Below, piece after piece: positions 17,629 through 26,872 of a DNA stretch of 64,000 nucleotides (positions are counted from its first letter, which is position 1; the number at the start of each line of letters is the position of its first letter). The DNA is taken from contig NZ_CP150290.1 in assembly GCF_038051995.1 (NCBI RefSeq), positions 2,842,001-2,906,000 of the forward strand, written 5' to 3'. A program made the translations under genes and the position numbers. The DNA comes from Paenibacillus sp. FSL H8-0537 (GTDB lineage Bacteria; Bacillota; Bacilli; Paenibacillales; Paenibacillaceae). The notes under the pieces are model-generated. The model worked only from the letters and a program-made list of their open reading frames with translations, made no database searches and was not told the DNA's origin.

Positions 17629-18609
17629 ATGAAATGGGACTGGAGTATTTCCTCTCGCAGGAAATTGGGAAAAACGATTGGGGCATTACTTCTGGCTGTT
17701 GCCTTGATGATGAGCATGCCGAGCACGAGCATGGCTTTTGGAAAAGGTGATCATGGGCCGGATGTGTATGTCGTTCAAGGGATGCTGAAATCAATGGGAA
17801 GCTATGCTGGCCCAATTAACGGGAAATTCGACAGTTTAACAGTAAAGGGAGTTAAGTATTTTCAAAAAATGCACGGGCTTCCGGTTACTGGTGCAGTCGA
17901 CAGTCGGACATTTCAGTCTATTACTTATGCCTATAGCCAAGTAAAGTATCCTTCGGGAGCAAAGGCTAAAAGCGGAGCGAAAGGCAACTTCCGCATCAAA
18001 GGTGAAGGCGGAGGCAAAGGAATTGGCGGCGGAGCTGGCCAAGGCGGAGGCAAAGGAATTGGCGGCGGAGCTGGCCAAGGCGGAGGCAAAGGAATTGGCG
18101 GCGGAGCCGGTCAAGGCGGAGGTAAAGGTATCGGCGGCGGAGCCGGTCAAGGCGGAGGCCAAGGCATTGGCGGCGGAGCCGGTCAAGGCGGAGGCCAAGG
18201 AAACGGTGGCGGAGCTGGCCAAGGCGGAGGCCAAGGAAACGGTGGCGGAGCCGGTCAAGGCGGAGGCCAAGGAATTGGCGACGGAGCTGGTCAAGGCGGA
18301 GGCAAAGGAATTGGCGGCGGAGCTGGCCAAGGCGGAGGCCAAGGAATTGGCGACGGAGCTGGTCAAGGCGGAGGCAAAGGAATTGGCGGCGGAGCTGGCC
18401 AAGGCGGAGGCCAAGGAATTGGCGGCGGAGCTGGTCAAGGCGAAGGCCAAGGAAACGGCGGCGGACAAGCTCCTACTATCAAGCCTGCTCCAATTGTAAC
18501 GCCAGCGCCAACTACAGTTCCAGCTCCGACAACGCCAGCGCCAACTACAGTTCCAGCGCCGGCAACACCAGCGCCAACTGTAGCACCAAAACCAAAATCA
18601 TATTACTAA
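17629..18609 (+). CDS. Secreted peptidoglycan-binding protein with Gly-rich tandem repeats
   Basis: A 326-residue protein. Residues 1-38 are a signal peptide (basic RRKLGK, then LLLAVALMMSM, cleavage near SMAFG). Residues about 42-100 are a PG_binding_1 domain (GPDVYVVQGMLKSMG, INGKFD, VKYFQKMHGLPVTG). Residues 125-280 are 13 units of a 12-residue Gly/Gln/Lys repeat. The tail is Pro/Thr/Ala-rich (PAPTTVPAP). It probably sits in the cell wall with a flexible arm. The ATG at 17629 has AAGGACGG about 9 nt upstream. A longer frame from 17566 lacks a site and would hide the signal peptide. No catalytic domain is present. Confidence 0.85.
   Translation: MKWDWSISSRRKLGKTIGALLLAVALMMSMPSTSMAFGKGDHGPDVYVVQGMLKSMGSYAGPINGKFDSLTVKGVKYFQKMHGLPVTGAVDSRTFQSITYAYSQVKYPSGAKAKSGAKGNFRIKGEGGGKGIGGGAGQGGGKGIGGGAGQGGGKGIGGGAGQGGGKGIGGGAGQGGGQGIGGGAGQGGGQGNGGGAGQGGGQGNGGGAGQGGGQGIGDGAGQGGGKGIGGGAGQGGGQGIGDGAGQGGGKGIGGGAGQGGGQGIGGGAGQGEGQGNGGGQAPTIKPAPIVTPAPTTVPAPTTPAPTTVPAPATPAPTVAPKPKSYY
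18001..18468 (+). repeat. 36-bp tandem repeat, 13 units, coding
   Basis: Thirteen in-frame 36-bp units encode variants of GQGGGKGIGGGA. Units differ mainly at K/Q, I/N and G/D positions. Because 36 is a multiple of three, copy-number change keeps the frame. Two other frames are also open through the array. Confidence 0.95.
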
Positions 18610-18639
18610 AGAATGTGGGATGAGCGAATCATTCCGATA

Positions 18640-18682
18640 AAAAAACGAGCCATAGAAGCGATTCTATGGGCTCGTTTTTTTT
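18640..18682. terminator. Bidirectional terminator
   Basis: AAAAAACGAGCC(C)ATAGAA pairs with TTCTATGGGCTCGTTTTTT. A-tract and T-tract flank the stem, so it serves both convergent genes. Confidence 0.88.
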
Positions 18683-18716
18683 ATAGTTATTTTTCAAAGC
18701 TGATTATGGAAGGCAA

Positions 18717-19616
18717 CTATTTCGCTTGCAAAAACTTGTCGATAAATTGAATCGCTTTATCTGTGTTCTCGCTATTCACACGGACGCCAACGATATAGTT
18801 TTTCGGCGTAAGCACGGCAAGATTTTTCACCAGCGGGCTGTTGCTGATATCGATGCCGTATACATGCTCGGTCGGTTCATCCTTCGTCGTTTTTTTGACC
18901 AGCTCGCTCTCGGTAACCGAGGATTTCAGCTCGCCGCTCACTGCATCATCGATGTTTTGAAGGACGCCCTGCGGACTGATCCAGTCGAAGCTGGCCGAAT
19001 CAAGAATATAAATATCCGGCTTCTCCGTTGCCAGAACAACCATCGCTTTTTGCTGGGAAGCCATATCGACTGCATCTTTAGCATCAAGCGGCACATAGGT
19101 CAAGTTAACTTTAAACCGTTTCCACTCGGGGAACTTGTCCAGCAGTGATTGCTCGAGGACAGCCATGTCCTGCTTATTGTCCTCTGTAAAAAATTCGCCA
19201 AAATACATCACTGACAAATCAACCGGCGGCAGGCTGGCAAGATAGCGCTGTTCCTCGCGATGATCCATATAAGCGATAACGCCGTAGATGATAAGAGCAA
19301 TCGCCACAATTCCACCGAAAACATGGTATTTATAGTAGCGCCAAAAATGGTCGGTTTTCTCGGCGGCAGACGCCATATTTTTAAACTTTCCATACTCCTT
19401 CTCATTGAACGCTTGCTTGAACTTCTGGTCCTCTGCTTCAAGTATCCGTTTATAAGCGGCGGTCACTTGGCTGAATTCATCTGCCGTTGTCTCCCCATTA
19501 CCTGTGGTCTGCGTCCGGGATCGGCGAAGCAAGAGGCTATAGCGTTTCTCAACCTCTTCTTTTGAAGCGTTTTCGGGAAGGCCCAGCTTCGCGTAGGCTT
19601 GTTTTACATCTTCCAT
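18717..19616 (-). CDS. Membrane-anchored J-domain-like protein lacking HPD
   Basis: A 299-residue protein. Residues 1-65 look like a J domain (AYAKLGLPENASKEEVEKRY ... AAYKRIL), but the HPD tripeptide needed to stimulate DnaK is absent. One membrane segment lies at about residues 97-116 (VFGGIVAIALIIYGVIAYM). Residues about 125-299 form an outside domain that may resemble a solute-binding lobe (PDIYILDSASFDWISPQGVLQNID). Function unknown. The start has GAGGTGA upstream. It is transcribed toward the shared terminator. Confidence 0.72.
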   Translation of the reverse strand: MEDVKQAYAKLGLPENASKEEVEKRYSLLLRRSRTQTTGNGETTADEFSQVTAAYKRILEAEDQKFKQAFNEKEYGKFKNMASAAEKTDHFWRYYKYHVFGGIVAIALIIYGVIAYMDHREEQRYLASLPPVDLSVMYFGEFFTEDNKQDMAVLEQSLLDKFPEWKRFKVNLTYVPLDAKDAVDMASQQKAMVVLATEKPDIYILDSASFDWISPQGVLQNIDDAVSGELKSSVTESELVKKTTKDEPTEHVYGIDISNSPLVKNLAVLTPKNYIVGVRVNSENTDKAIQFIDKFLQAK

Positions 19617-19956
19617 GGGGTCACCTCGACTATTATTTAAAAATATCAGTATAAATCCTACCCTCTAGTATACGGATTTAAGCGGACAAATGCCAATTTT
19701 CGCGCTTGCCCGCAGACGAGAGAGCGAATACTGGCCGAAAAGGCGCTGGCATTGAACAGACTGCGAATTCAGTGATCATATGGTATGATAGGAAAAAGCT
19801 AGCTTCAAAACTAGCGTCTTGGGTGCGGCCAAACACCGTCATACTTGAAGGAAATAAGCAGCTGCCTTACGCTTGGAATCAAATATCCAAGGAATGGGCT
19901 TGCACAAATCAGTCAATACCATAGATTAAGAGCATTGTTGTAATGGGGGATGGGCC
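19617..19956. other. Divergent intergenic region between the J-like gene and coaBC
   Basis: An inverted repeat ATCATA-TGG-TATGAT (19775-19789) and a small hairpin GCTAG/CTAGC (19798-19815) are present. No convincing promoter boxes or gene were found. The coaBC ribosome-binding site (GGGGGATGGG) lies at the right end. Confidence 0.4.
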
Positions 19957-21180
19957 ATGCTTACAAATAAAACAATTATACTAGGAATCACGGGTGGTAT
20001 CGCAGCCTATAAAGCGGCTACGCTTTGCAGCCGGCTGGTGCAGGCAGGGGCTAAGGTGCACGTCATTATGACCGAATCAGCAGCCCGTTTCATCACGCCG
20101 CTGACGCTCCAGACGCTTTCGCGCAACCCGGTGCATATCGACACCTTTGACGAGAGGGACCCGGCGGTCGTATCCCATATTCATTTGGCCGATCATGCTG
20201 ATCTCATTGTTGTTGCTCCTGCCACTGCAAATGTGATTGGCAAAATGGCAAATGGGCTTGCAGATGATATGCTCAGCACGACCCTGCTGGCGGCAACGAG
20301 CCCGGTGCTTGTCGCTCCAGCTATGAATGTGCATATGTATGAGCATCCGGCGGTGGCGCAAAATTTACAGACATTAGTGGATCGCGGCGTCATGTTCGTG
20401 GACCCGGGCGAGGGACAGCTTGCCTGTGGTTATGTGGCGAAAGGGAGGCTGGCCGAGCCGGAGGAAATCGTCCACGCGATTGAAGAATGGTTCAGCCGAA
20501 GCCGCAAGCTTGCTGGCAAGCATGTTCTTGTTACCGCAGGCGGAACGGTGGAGCGGCTTGATCCCGTGCGGTATTTGACCAATGATTCCTCGGGCAAAAT
20601 GGGCTTTGCCATCGCGGAGGCTGCGCTGCTGATGGGCGCAGAGGTCACCGTTGTCGCTGGGCGGACGACTGTAGAGCCGCCTGGGGGTGTAAAGCTGGTG
20701 CGGGTTGAATCCGCTCAGCAAATGCTTGATGCGGTCACCGCGTATTTTGAAACGTCTGACATCGTTGTTAAAGCGGCGGCTGTTGCCGATTATCGCCCAG
20801 CCCAGCAGCAGGAGCAGAAGCTGAAAAAGACGGGCGAGACGCTCACACTTGAGCTGGAGCGCACGACGGATATTTTGCAGCTGCTTGGCGAGCGCAAGAC
20901 GCATCAACTGCTCGTTGGATTCGCTGCCGAAACCCAGCAGATCGCGCATTATGCGATGGATAAGCTGACGCGCAAACACTGCGATCTCATCGTAGCCAAT
21001 GATGTGAGCGCGGAAGGGGCAGGCTTCAACGGCGATACGAACGTTGTGCAGCTGTTTGGCAAGGAAGGGTTGATAGAGGCGCTTCCTTTATTGTCCAAAC
21101 GCGAGACGGCAAGGCGTATTTTGGAAGTCGCGGTGCAGCGGCTTTCACAGCTTCCTACCCAAAGGAGCTTTGGCGAATGA
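19957..21180 (+). CDS. coaBC: Phosphopantothenoylcysteine decarboxylase / phosphopantothenate-cysteine ligase
   Basis: A 407-residue bifunctional enzyme of CoA synthesis. Residues 1 to about 180 are the FMN-dependent CoaC decarboxylase ([25 protein letters not shown]). Residues about 190-400 are the CoaB ligase ([25 protein letters not shown]). It joins cysteine to 4'-phosphopantothenate and decarboxylates the product. The carrier proteins in the biosynthetic cluster depend on this pathway for their arm. The stop overlaps priA by 4 nt. Confidence 0.95.
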   Translation: MLTNKTIILGITGGIAAYKAATLCSRLVQAGAKVHVIMTESAARFITPLTLQTLSRNPVHIDTFDERDPAVVSHIHLADHADLIVVAPATANVIGKMANGLADDMLSTTLLAATSPVLVAPAMNVHMYEHPAVAQNLQTLVDRGVMFVDPGEGQLACGYVAKGRLAEPEEIVHAIEEWFSRSRKLAGKHVLVTAGGTVERLDPVRYLTNDSSGKMGFAIAEAALLMGAEVTVVAGRTTVEPPGGVKLVRVESAQQMLDAVTAYFETSDIVVKAAAVADYRPAQQQEQKLKKTGETLTLELERTTDILQLLGERKTHQLLVGFAAETQQIAHYAMDKLTRKHCDLIVANDVSAEGAGFNGDTNVVQLFGKEGLIEALPLLSKRETARRILEVAVQRLSQLPTQRSFGE

Positions 21181-23672
21181 TTGCCAGAGTGATAGTAGAC
21201 GTGCCGAGCCGCCAGACGGATCGGCCATTCGATTATGAGATTCCTGCGGACATGTCCGGCTGGATTGAGGTGGGGAGCCGGGTTGGCGTGCCCTTCGGCG
21301 GCCGCGTGCTGCAAGGCTTCGTTGTGGAGCTGGCGGAAGAGGCGGAAGTTGACAGTCGCCGCCTCAAGGCGGTTGCCGAGCTGCTTGATCCGCTGCCGCC
21401 GCTGCTTCCTGACTTGATTGGGCTAGCCAAATGGATGAGCGACAAATATTGCTGCTCCTGGACAACCGCGCTGCAAGCGATGATTCCCGCTGCGCTTAAA
21501 GGCAAGGCCGAGCGTTATGTGTCGCTGAACGATTCGCTGGGTGAGGAGTTGGAGCAGCTGGCAAGGCGCTTGCCGCAGGAGCTGCTGGATATGCTCTCGC
21601 GGCAGCGGCAGACGAAGCTCGAATCGCTGAAGGAACGTTTCCCGCAATACGCGCCAGATATTAAAGCAGCGCTGGAAGAAGGCGTGCTGCTCGAGCAGAC
21701 AGCGATTCGCGACCGTCTGGCGATTCGCAAGGTGCTGACGGTGTTCCCGCCGGCAGATAAGGCAGCGGCTGTCGAGGCGCTAGCGGCATGGCCGGCAAAG
21801 GCGGGCAAGCAGCGGGACTTGCTTGCCTTTATGCTGGAGCGAGGCGAGCCTATAGCGCTGCAAGCGCTGCTCGCAGAAGCAGGCGGATCACCGGCGAGCG
21901 TGCGCGCGGTTGCAGGTAAAGGCCTGCTGGAGCTGCGGGAAATCGAGCAGCAGCGCGATCCTTACGCGAGCCGCGAGTTCGAGCGGACGGTTCCGCTGCC
22001 GCTCACCGAGGGGCAGCAGAGCGTATACACCCGCATAGCTGATGCGGTCACGCGCGGCGAGCCGCAAGTATTGCTGCTGCATGGCGTGACGGGCAGCGGC
22101 AAAACCGAGGTCTATTTGCAAGCGATCCAGCATTGTCTAAAGCAAGGCAAGCAGGCGATTGTGCTTGTCCCAGAAATTGCGCTTACCCCGCAAATGGTTG
22201 AGCGGTTTAAAGGGCGTTTCGGCGATGCGGTAGCGGTGCTGCACAGCCGCTTGTCCAATGGGGAGCGCTACGATGAATGGCGCAAAATTAGAAGCCGCAA
22301 AGTACAGGTAGCCATTGGCGCCCGCTCGGCTATTTTTGCCCCTTTTGAACGCATCGGACTCGTCATTATTGATGAGGAGCATGAATCTTCCTACAAGCAG
22401 GAGGAAAGTCCGAAATATCATGCCAGAGATGTATCTGTCCAGCGCGCAAGGCAGCATGGAGCGGCTGTCGTATTAGGCTCGGCGACGCCGTCGCTTGAAT
22501 CATATGCGGCGGCAAGCAGGCGACCGGCAGAAGGGCGCGAATCGTCGCTGCTGCCGATGCCAGACCGCGTGGGGGGAAGGCCGCTGCCGCCCGTAACGGT
22601 TATTGACATGCGTGCGGAGCTTGCGGCCGGCAATCGCTCGATGTTCAGCCGCACGCTGCATGAAGGGCTCGTACAGCGGCTGGAGCGCGGCGAGCAGACG
22701 GTGCTGCTGCTCAATCGGCGCGGCTATTCTACCTTCGTCATGTGCCGCTCCTGTGGCTACACGGCGCTTTGTCCGCACTGCGACATTTCGCTGACGTATC
22801 ATCAGAAGTCACGGCTGCTGCGCTGCCATTATTGCGGTCATGCCGAGCAGGCGCCGCAAACCTGTCCGTCCTGCGAAAGCGAGCATATCCGCTTTTTTGG
22901 TACGGGGACCCAGCGTGTAGAAGAGGAGCTTGCGAAGCTGTTTCCCGGCATTCGCGTTATTCGAATGGATGTGGACACGACGACGGAGAAAAATGCGCAT
23001 GAGAAGCTGCTGAAGCGCTTCGGCGACCGTGAGGCGGATGTGCTGCTTGGCACGCAGATGGTAGCGAAGGGGCTTGATTTTCCATACGTTACGCTAGTTG
23101 GCGTTATTGCAGCGGATACGTCGCTTAATTTGCCGGATTTTCGCTCAGCGGAACGGACGTTTCAGCTGCTTACGCAGGTGGCAGGCCGTGCTGGCCGTCA
23201 CCAGCTGCCAGGGGAGGTCGTTGTCCAGACGTATTCACCCGAGCATTATGCGGTTACAACCGCGCAAAAGCATGACTACATCCGGTTTGTCGAAGAGGAG
23301 CTCAAGCATCGCGGCGTTATGGGCTATCCGCCTTATTGCCGGTTGGTGCTGGTCACGATGTCGCATGAGCAGCTTGCGCTGCTGTCCTCGGTGTCAGAGC
23401 AGTTTGCGGAGCGGCTGCGCGAGCTGGCGGCTGATGAAGGCGTATTAGGTCCGCTTGGAGCGGGTTTGCCGCGTGCGCTGGAGGTGCTTGGGCCAGTCGC
23501 ATCGCCTATATCGAGAATGAAAGATCGCTACCGTTTTCAATGTGTGATAAAATATCGGGGGAACATTGATGTGCCTGCGCTTCTTCGCGGTGCGCTTGCG
23601 CCATTCATTGCAGGCTCTCCTCAGAAGCTTGTGCAGTTCAGCATTGATGTAGATCCGCAAGTCATATTATAG
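21177..23672 (+). CDS. priA: Primosomal replication restart helicase PriA
   Basis: An 831-residue 3'-5' helicase that reloads the replisome at stalled forks. The N-terminal fork-binding domain is followed by Walker A GVTGSGKTE (about residue 302), Walker B DEEH (about 398), a zinc-binding insert with paired cysteines (CRSCG, CPHC, CHYCG, CPSC) and the C-terminal helicase lobe (GTQMVAKGLDFP). It overlaps coaBC by ATGA. Confidence 0.96.
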   Translation: MIARVIVDVPSRQTDRPFDYEIPADMSGWIEVGSRVGVPFGGRVLQGFVVELAEEAEVDSRRLKAVAELLDPLPPLLPDLIGLAKWMSDKYCCSWTTALQAMIPAALKGKAERYVSLNDSLGEELEQLARRLPQELLDMLSRQRQTKLESLKERFPQYAPDIKAALEEGVLLEQTAIRDRLAIRKVLTVFPPADKAAAVEALAAWPAKAGKQRDLLAFMLERGEPIALQALLAEAGGSPASVRAVAGKGLLELREIEQQRDPYASREFERTVPLPLTEGQQSVYTRIADAVTRGEPQVLLLHGVTGSGKTEVYLQAIQHCLKQGKQAIVLVPEIALTPQMVERFKGRFGDAVAVLHSRLSNGERYDEWRKIRSRKVQVAIGARSAIFAPFERIGLVIIDEEHESSYKQEESPKYHARDVSVQRARQHGAAVVLGSATPSLESYAAASRRPAEGRESSLLPMPDRVGGRPLPPVTVIDMRAELAAGNRSMFSRTLHEGLVQRLERGEQTVLLLNRRGYSTFVMCRSCGYTALCPHCDISLTYHQKSRLLRCHYCGHAEQAPQTCPSCESEHIRFFGTGTQRVEEELAKLFPGIRVIRMDVDTTTEKNAHEKLLKRFGDREADVLLGTQMVAKGLDFPYVTLVGVIAADTSLNLPDFRSAERTFQLLTQVAGRAGRHQLPGEVVVQTYSPEHYAVTTAQKHDYIRFVEEELKHRGVMGYPPYCRLVLVTMSHEQLALLSSVSEQFAERLRELAADEGVLGPLGAGLPRALEVLGPVASPISRMKDRYRFQCVIKYRGNIDVPALLRGALAPFIAGSPQKLVQFSIDVDPQVIL

Positions 23673-23699
23673 ATTTCGTTGTAAAGGAAGGGAACGGCA

Positions 23700-24185
23700 A
23701 TGGCCATTCGTATTATTGTAAAAGATCCTGATCCCGTTTTGCGGGAGCCAGCTATGGAAGTTACTAAATTTAATTCCAACTTGAAAAAGCTGCTTAAAGA
23801 TATGGCGGAAACGATGTATGACGCTGATGGCGTCGGTCTAGCGGCTCCGCAGGTCGGCATTTCCAAGCGTGTTATCGTGGTGGATATCGGGGATGAAAAA
23901 GGACTGATCGAAATGGTCAATCCGGTCATCGTGGAAGAAGAAGGCGAGCAGCTTGGACCTGAGGGCTGCCTGAGTATTCCGAATTTAAACGGAGATGTGA
24001 TGCGTTCAGACCGCATCGTCGTAAAAGGCCAAAATTCCGATGGTGAGACGTTTACGGTTGAAGCGGAAGGCTTCCTTTCGCGGGCGTTCCAGCATGAGGT
24101 TGATCATTTGAACGGCATTTTGTTCACGGATCTCGCCGAGAGCGTGTACGATATTTCCGAAAGACAGAAAAAAGGCGGCGAATAA
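23700..24185 (+). CDS. def: Peptide deformylase
   Basis: A 161-residue metalloenzyme removing formyl from nascent N-termini. All three motifs are intact: GVGLAAPQVG, EGCLSIP (Cys about 90) and HEVDHLNG. It starts 27 nt after priA with AAGGAAGGG upstream and is followed 4 nt later by fmt, the gene for the opposite reaction. Confidence 0.96.
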   Translation: MAIRIIVKDPDPVLREPAMEVTKFNSNLKKLLKDMAETMYDADGVGLAAPQVGISKRVIVVDIGDEKGLIEMVNPVIVEEEGEQLGPEGCLSIPNLNGDVMRSDRIVVKGQNSDGETFTVEAEGFLSRAFQHEVDHLNGILFTDLAESVYDISERQKKGGE

Positions 24186-24189
24186 GGCC

Positions 24190-25167
24190 ATGCGTATTGT
24201 ATTTATGGGGACGCCGGAGTTCGCCGTCCCTTCTTTGCAGTTGTTAATCAATAACGGCTATGAGGTCGTGGCAGTTGTCACGCAGCCGGATCGTCCAAAG
24301 GGGCGTAAGCGGACGCTTACGCCTCCGCCTGTGAAAGAAGAGGCACTGGCTTTAGGCTTGCCGGTTTTGCAGCCTGAGCGCATGCGCAGCAGTGAAGCGG
24401 CCCTGGCCCTGGCACAGTATCGCCCTGATTTAATTGTGACCGCAGCTTATGGGCAGATTTTGCCGAAAGGTGTGCTGGAGCTGCCGCGTCTGGGTTGTAT
24501 CAACGTTCATGGCTCGCTGCTGCCTCGCTATCGCGGGGGGGCGCCGATTCAACGTGCGATTATTAATGGCGAGACGGTAACAGGCGTAACAATTATGTAT
24601 ATGGCTGAAGGACTGGACACTGGCGATATGATCAGCAAGGTGGAAGTCGCCATTACCGATGAGGATACATCGGGCTCGCTGTTTGAGAAGCTGAGCGCTG
24701 CTGGAGCGGAGCTGCTGGAGCAGACGCTGCCGGGCATTATTTCAGGCGCTGCGACAGCAACGGAGCAGCAGCATGAGCTGGCAACTTACGCGCCGAATTT
24801 GTCGCGTGAGGATGAACGGATTGATTGGGCGAAATCTGCCCGCCAAATCTATAATCAAGTGCGCGGCCTATCGCCGATGGCCGGTGCGTTTACTTATTTG
24901 AACGGCGAGCTGTTCAAAGTATGGGCTTGCGCCAAGCCCGCAGAGCCGTCTAGCGCGGATAGTGCTGCCGCAGCTCTGCCGGGAACGGTGCGCGAAGCAA
25001 ATGGAGCGGGAATCGCCGTACAGACGGGTGCTGGCGTAATCGTGCTTACGCAAATTCAGCCAGCAGGCAAAAAAGCGATGTCAGCGGCTGACTGGCTGAA
25101 AGGCTCACGGCTGGCTGAAGGCACTGTCTTCGGCGAAGCAAACGAGATAAGCGGTGAAGACCAATGA
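24190..25167 (+). CDS. fmt: Methionyl-tRNA formyltransferase
   Basis: A 325-residue enzyme that formylates initiator Met-tRNA with 10-formyl-THF. It has FMGTPEFAVPSL at the N-terminus, the catalytic NVHGSLLPRYRGGAPIQ region and a C-terminal tRNA-binding domain. Its stop overlaps rsmB by 4 nt. Confidence 0.96.
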   Translation: MRIVFMGTPEFAVPSLQLLINNGYEVVAVVTQPDRPKGRKRTLTPPPVKEEALALGLPVLQPERMRSSEAALALAQYRPDLIVTAAYGQILPKGVLELPRLGCINVHGSLLPRYRGGAPIQRAIINGETVTGVTIMYMAEGLDTGDMISKVEVAITDEDTSGSLFEKLSAAGAELLEQTLPGIISGAATATEQQHELATYAPNLSREDERIDWAKSARQIYNQVRGLSPMAGAFTYLNGELFKVWACAKPAEPSSADSAAAALPGTVREANGAGIAVQTGAGVIVLTQIQPAGKKAMSAADWLKGSRLAEGTVFGEANEISGEDQ

Positions 25168-26768
25168 GTGAGCAAAAGCAAGTTAAGCCTGCGCAGCCAG
25201 CAGTAAAGTCTGGACGGCCGCAGCAGAAAAATTCAGCGGCGCCTTCATCGAAGGCTGCTTCGCAAGGACGTCGCCCGCAGGCTGGGGGCAAATCAGGCAG
25301 CAAATCCCGCTCTGCTGGATCTGTTGGAGGACAAGCATCCAGCGGAAGCAATCGAGCGGCGGGTCAAGCGGGAGCGCGCAAAAGCGGCTCGACACGTGCT
25401 CCTCGTACGCCAAGGGAGCTGGCGCTGGATATTTTGGTAAGCGTTGCTGGTGCTGGTGCCTACAGCAATCTCAAGCTCAACCAGTCGCTGCAGGATGCTA
25501 ATCTTTCTCGTGCGGATGCGGGCCTCGCTACAGAGCTGGTATACGGGACGATTCAGCATCAGCGCACACTCGATTATTGGCTTACGCGATTCGTAGCGAA
25601 GGGCTTCAATAAGCTGCAGCCGTGGGTTCATCAACTGCTGCGTATGAGTGCTTACCAGCTGCTGTATTTGGACCGGATTCCGGTTCATGCCGCAGTTAAC
25701 GAAGCGGTTTCCATTGCCAAGAAGCGGGGGCATCAAGGTATTTCCGGCATGGTCAATGGGGTGCTGCGCAGTATGGATCGCAGCCGTGCAGAGCTTGTGC
25801 CGTCGGCAATTAAAGCGGGTTCACCGGCGGAAAAGCTCGCGATCCTTCATTCCTATCCCGACTGGCTCGTTAAGCGCTGGCTGCTCGCTTACGGCGAGCA
25901 AACGACTGAAGCTATTTGCGCGGCTGGCAATGATTCTCCGCATGGAAGCGTACGGGTCAATTCCGTCCGCGGAACAAGGGCTGCAGCGCTTGAGCAGCTT
26001 GCTGAGCTTGGACTTGATGCCGAAGCATCGCCGCTTGCTCCCGCAGGTATTACGACCCGCCGCGGCGGCAGCTTGGTGGATACGGATGGCTTCCGCGAAG
26101 GGCTGTGGACGATACAGGATGAAAGCTCCATGCTCGTAGCCGAGGTCGTCGCACCAGCAGCCGGCATGCAGGTGCTGGATTGCTGCGCCGCTCCTGGCGG
26201 CAAAACGACGCATCTGGCTGAGCTCATGGGCAATAAAGGCAAAGTGTGGGCGAACGATTTGCACCCGCATAAACGGCAGCTTATTATTGATCAGTCTTCA
26301 CGGCTCGGTTTGACGAACGTGGAAGCCATAACAAGCGATGCGGCGCAGCTGTCCGAACGGTTTGCCAGCGGTTCGATGGATGCTGTGCTGCTGGATGCGC
26401 CTTGCTCAGGCTTTGGCGTCATCCGGCGCAAGCCCGAGATCAAGTGGACGAAGACGGCTGCTGATGTAGCCGCTATAGCGGACATTCAGCGCGAGCTGCT
26501 TGAAGCGGTGAGCGGCCTCGTTAAGCCGGGTGGTGTGCTCGTCTACAGCACATGCACTATTGAACGATCCGAAAATGAGGAGCAGGTAGAGCATTTTCTA
26601 CAGGCGCATCCTGAATTTGAGCTGGACCGCAACTGGCCGGAATCTGTTCTCCATGCTTTGCAGGAGGCAGGGGCGATCGATGAGGCGTTTAAAGGCTATG
26701 CGCAGCTGCTTCCGCAGCATTATGGCAGCGATGGATTCTTCATTGCCCGCCTGCTGAAGCGCGTCTAA
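25164..26768 (+). CDS. rsmB: 16S rRNA (cytosine-967-C5) methyltransferase RsmB
   Basis: A 534-residue enzyme. Residues 1 to about 80 are a low-complexity extension rich in Q, K, S, G and R that B. subtilis RsmB (about 447 residues) lacks. Residues about 85-215 are the NusB-like RNA-binding domain. The rest is the SAM methyltransferase with DCCAAPGGKTTH, the catalytic-site motif DAPCSGFGV and YSTCTIERSENE. The extension is basic and probably disordered. The start overlaps fmt by ATGA; starting later would still leave most of the extension unexplained, since no good internal site was seen. Confidence 0.93.
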   Translation: MSEQKQVKPAQPAVKSGRPQQKNSAAPSSKAASQGRRPQAGGKSGSKSRSAGSVGGQASSGSNRAAGQAGARKSGSTRAPRTPRELALDILVSVAGAGAYSNLKLNQSLQDANLSRADAGLATELVYGTIQHQRTLDYWLTRFVAKGFNKLQPWVHQLLRMSAYQLLYLDRIPVHAAVNEAVSIAKKRGHQGISGMVNGVLRSMDRSRAELVPSAIKAGSPAEKLAILHSYPDWLVKRWLLAYGEQTTEAICAAGNDSPHGSVRVNSVRGTRAAALEQLAELGLDAEASPLAPAGITTRRGGSLVDTDGFREGLWTIQDESSMLVAEVVAPAAGMQVLDCCAAPGGKTTHLAELMGNKGKVWANDLHPHKRQLIIDQSSRLGLTNVEAITSDAAQLSERFASGSMDAVLLDAPCSGFGVIRRKPEIKWTKTAADVAAIADIQRELLEAVSGLVKPGGVLVYSTCTIERSENEEQVEHFLQAHPEFELDRNWPESVLHALQEAGAIDEAFKGYAQLLPQHYGSDGFFIARLLKRV

Positions 26769-26872
26769 TCGTTGCTTGTGGTTCATGATGGACGTTTGTG
26801 GTAAAATAAATCATCAGCGGCGCAGGTAGAGAGCTTTTGCCGCGCTATTATACAGTCAGGTGTGATAATTTA

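Noticed and set aside
17836..18468. Minus-strand frame through the same array
   Set aside because: Open only because of the repeat composition; no binding site and no domain.
18001..18468. CRISPR-like array
   Set aside because: The units are contiguous coding repeats without unique spacers and no cas gene is near.
18002..18499. Alternative frame reading AEAKELAAELAK repeats inside the Gly-rich array
   Set aside because: It is the other-frame reading of the 36-bp repeat; it has no start site and the main frame has a signal peptide and a wall-binding domain.
19706..19924. A 72-codon frame upstream of coaBC
   Set aside because: No ribosome-binding site or family; it crosses an inverted repeat and a hairpin.
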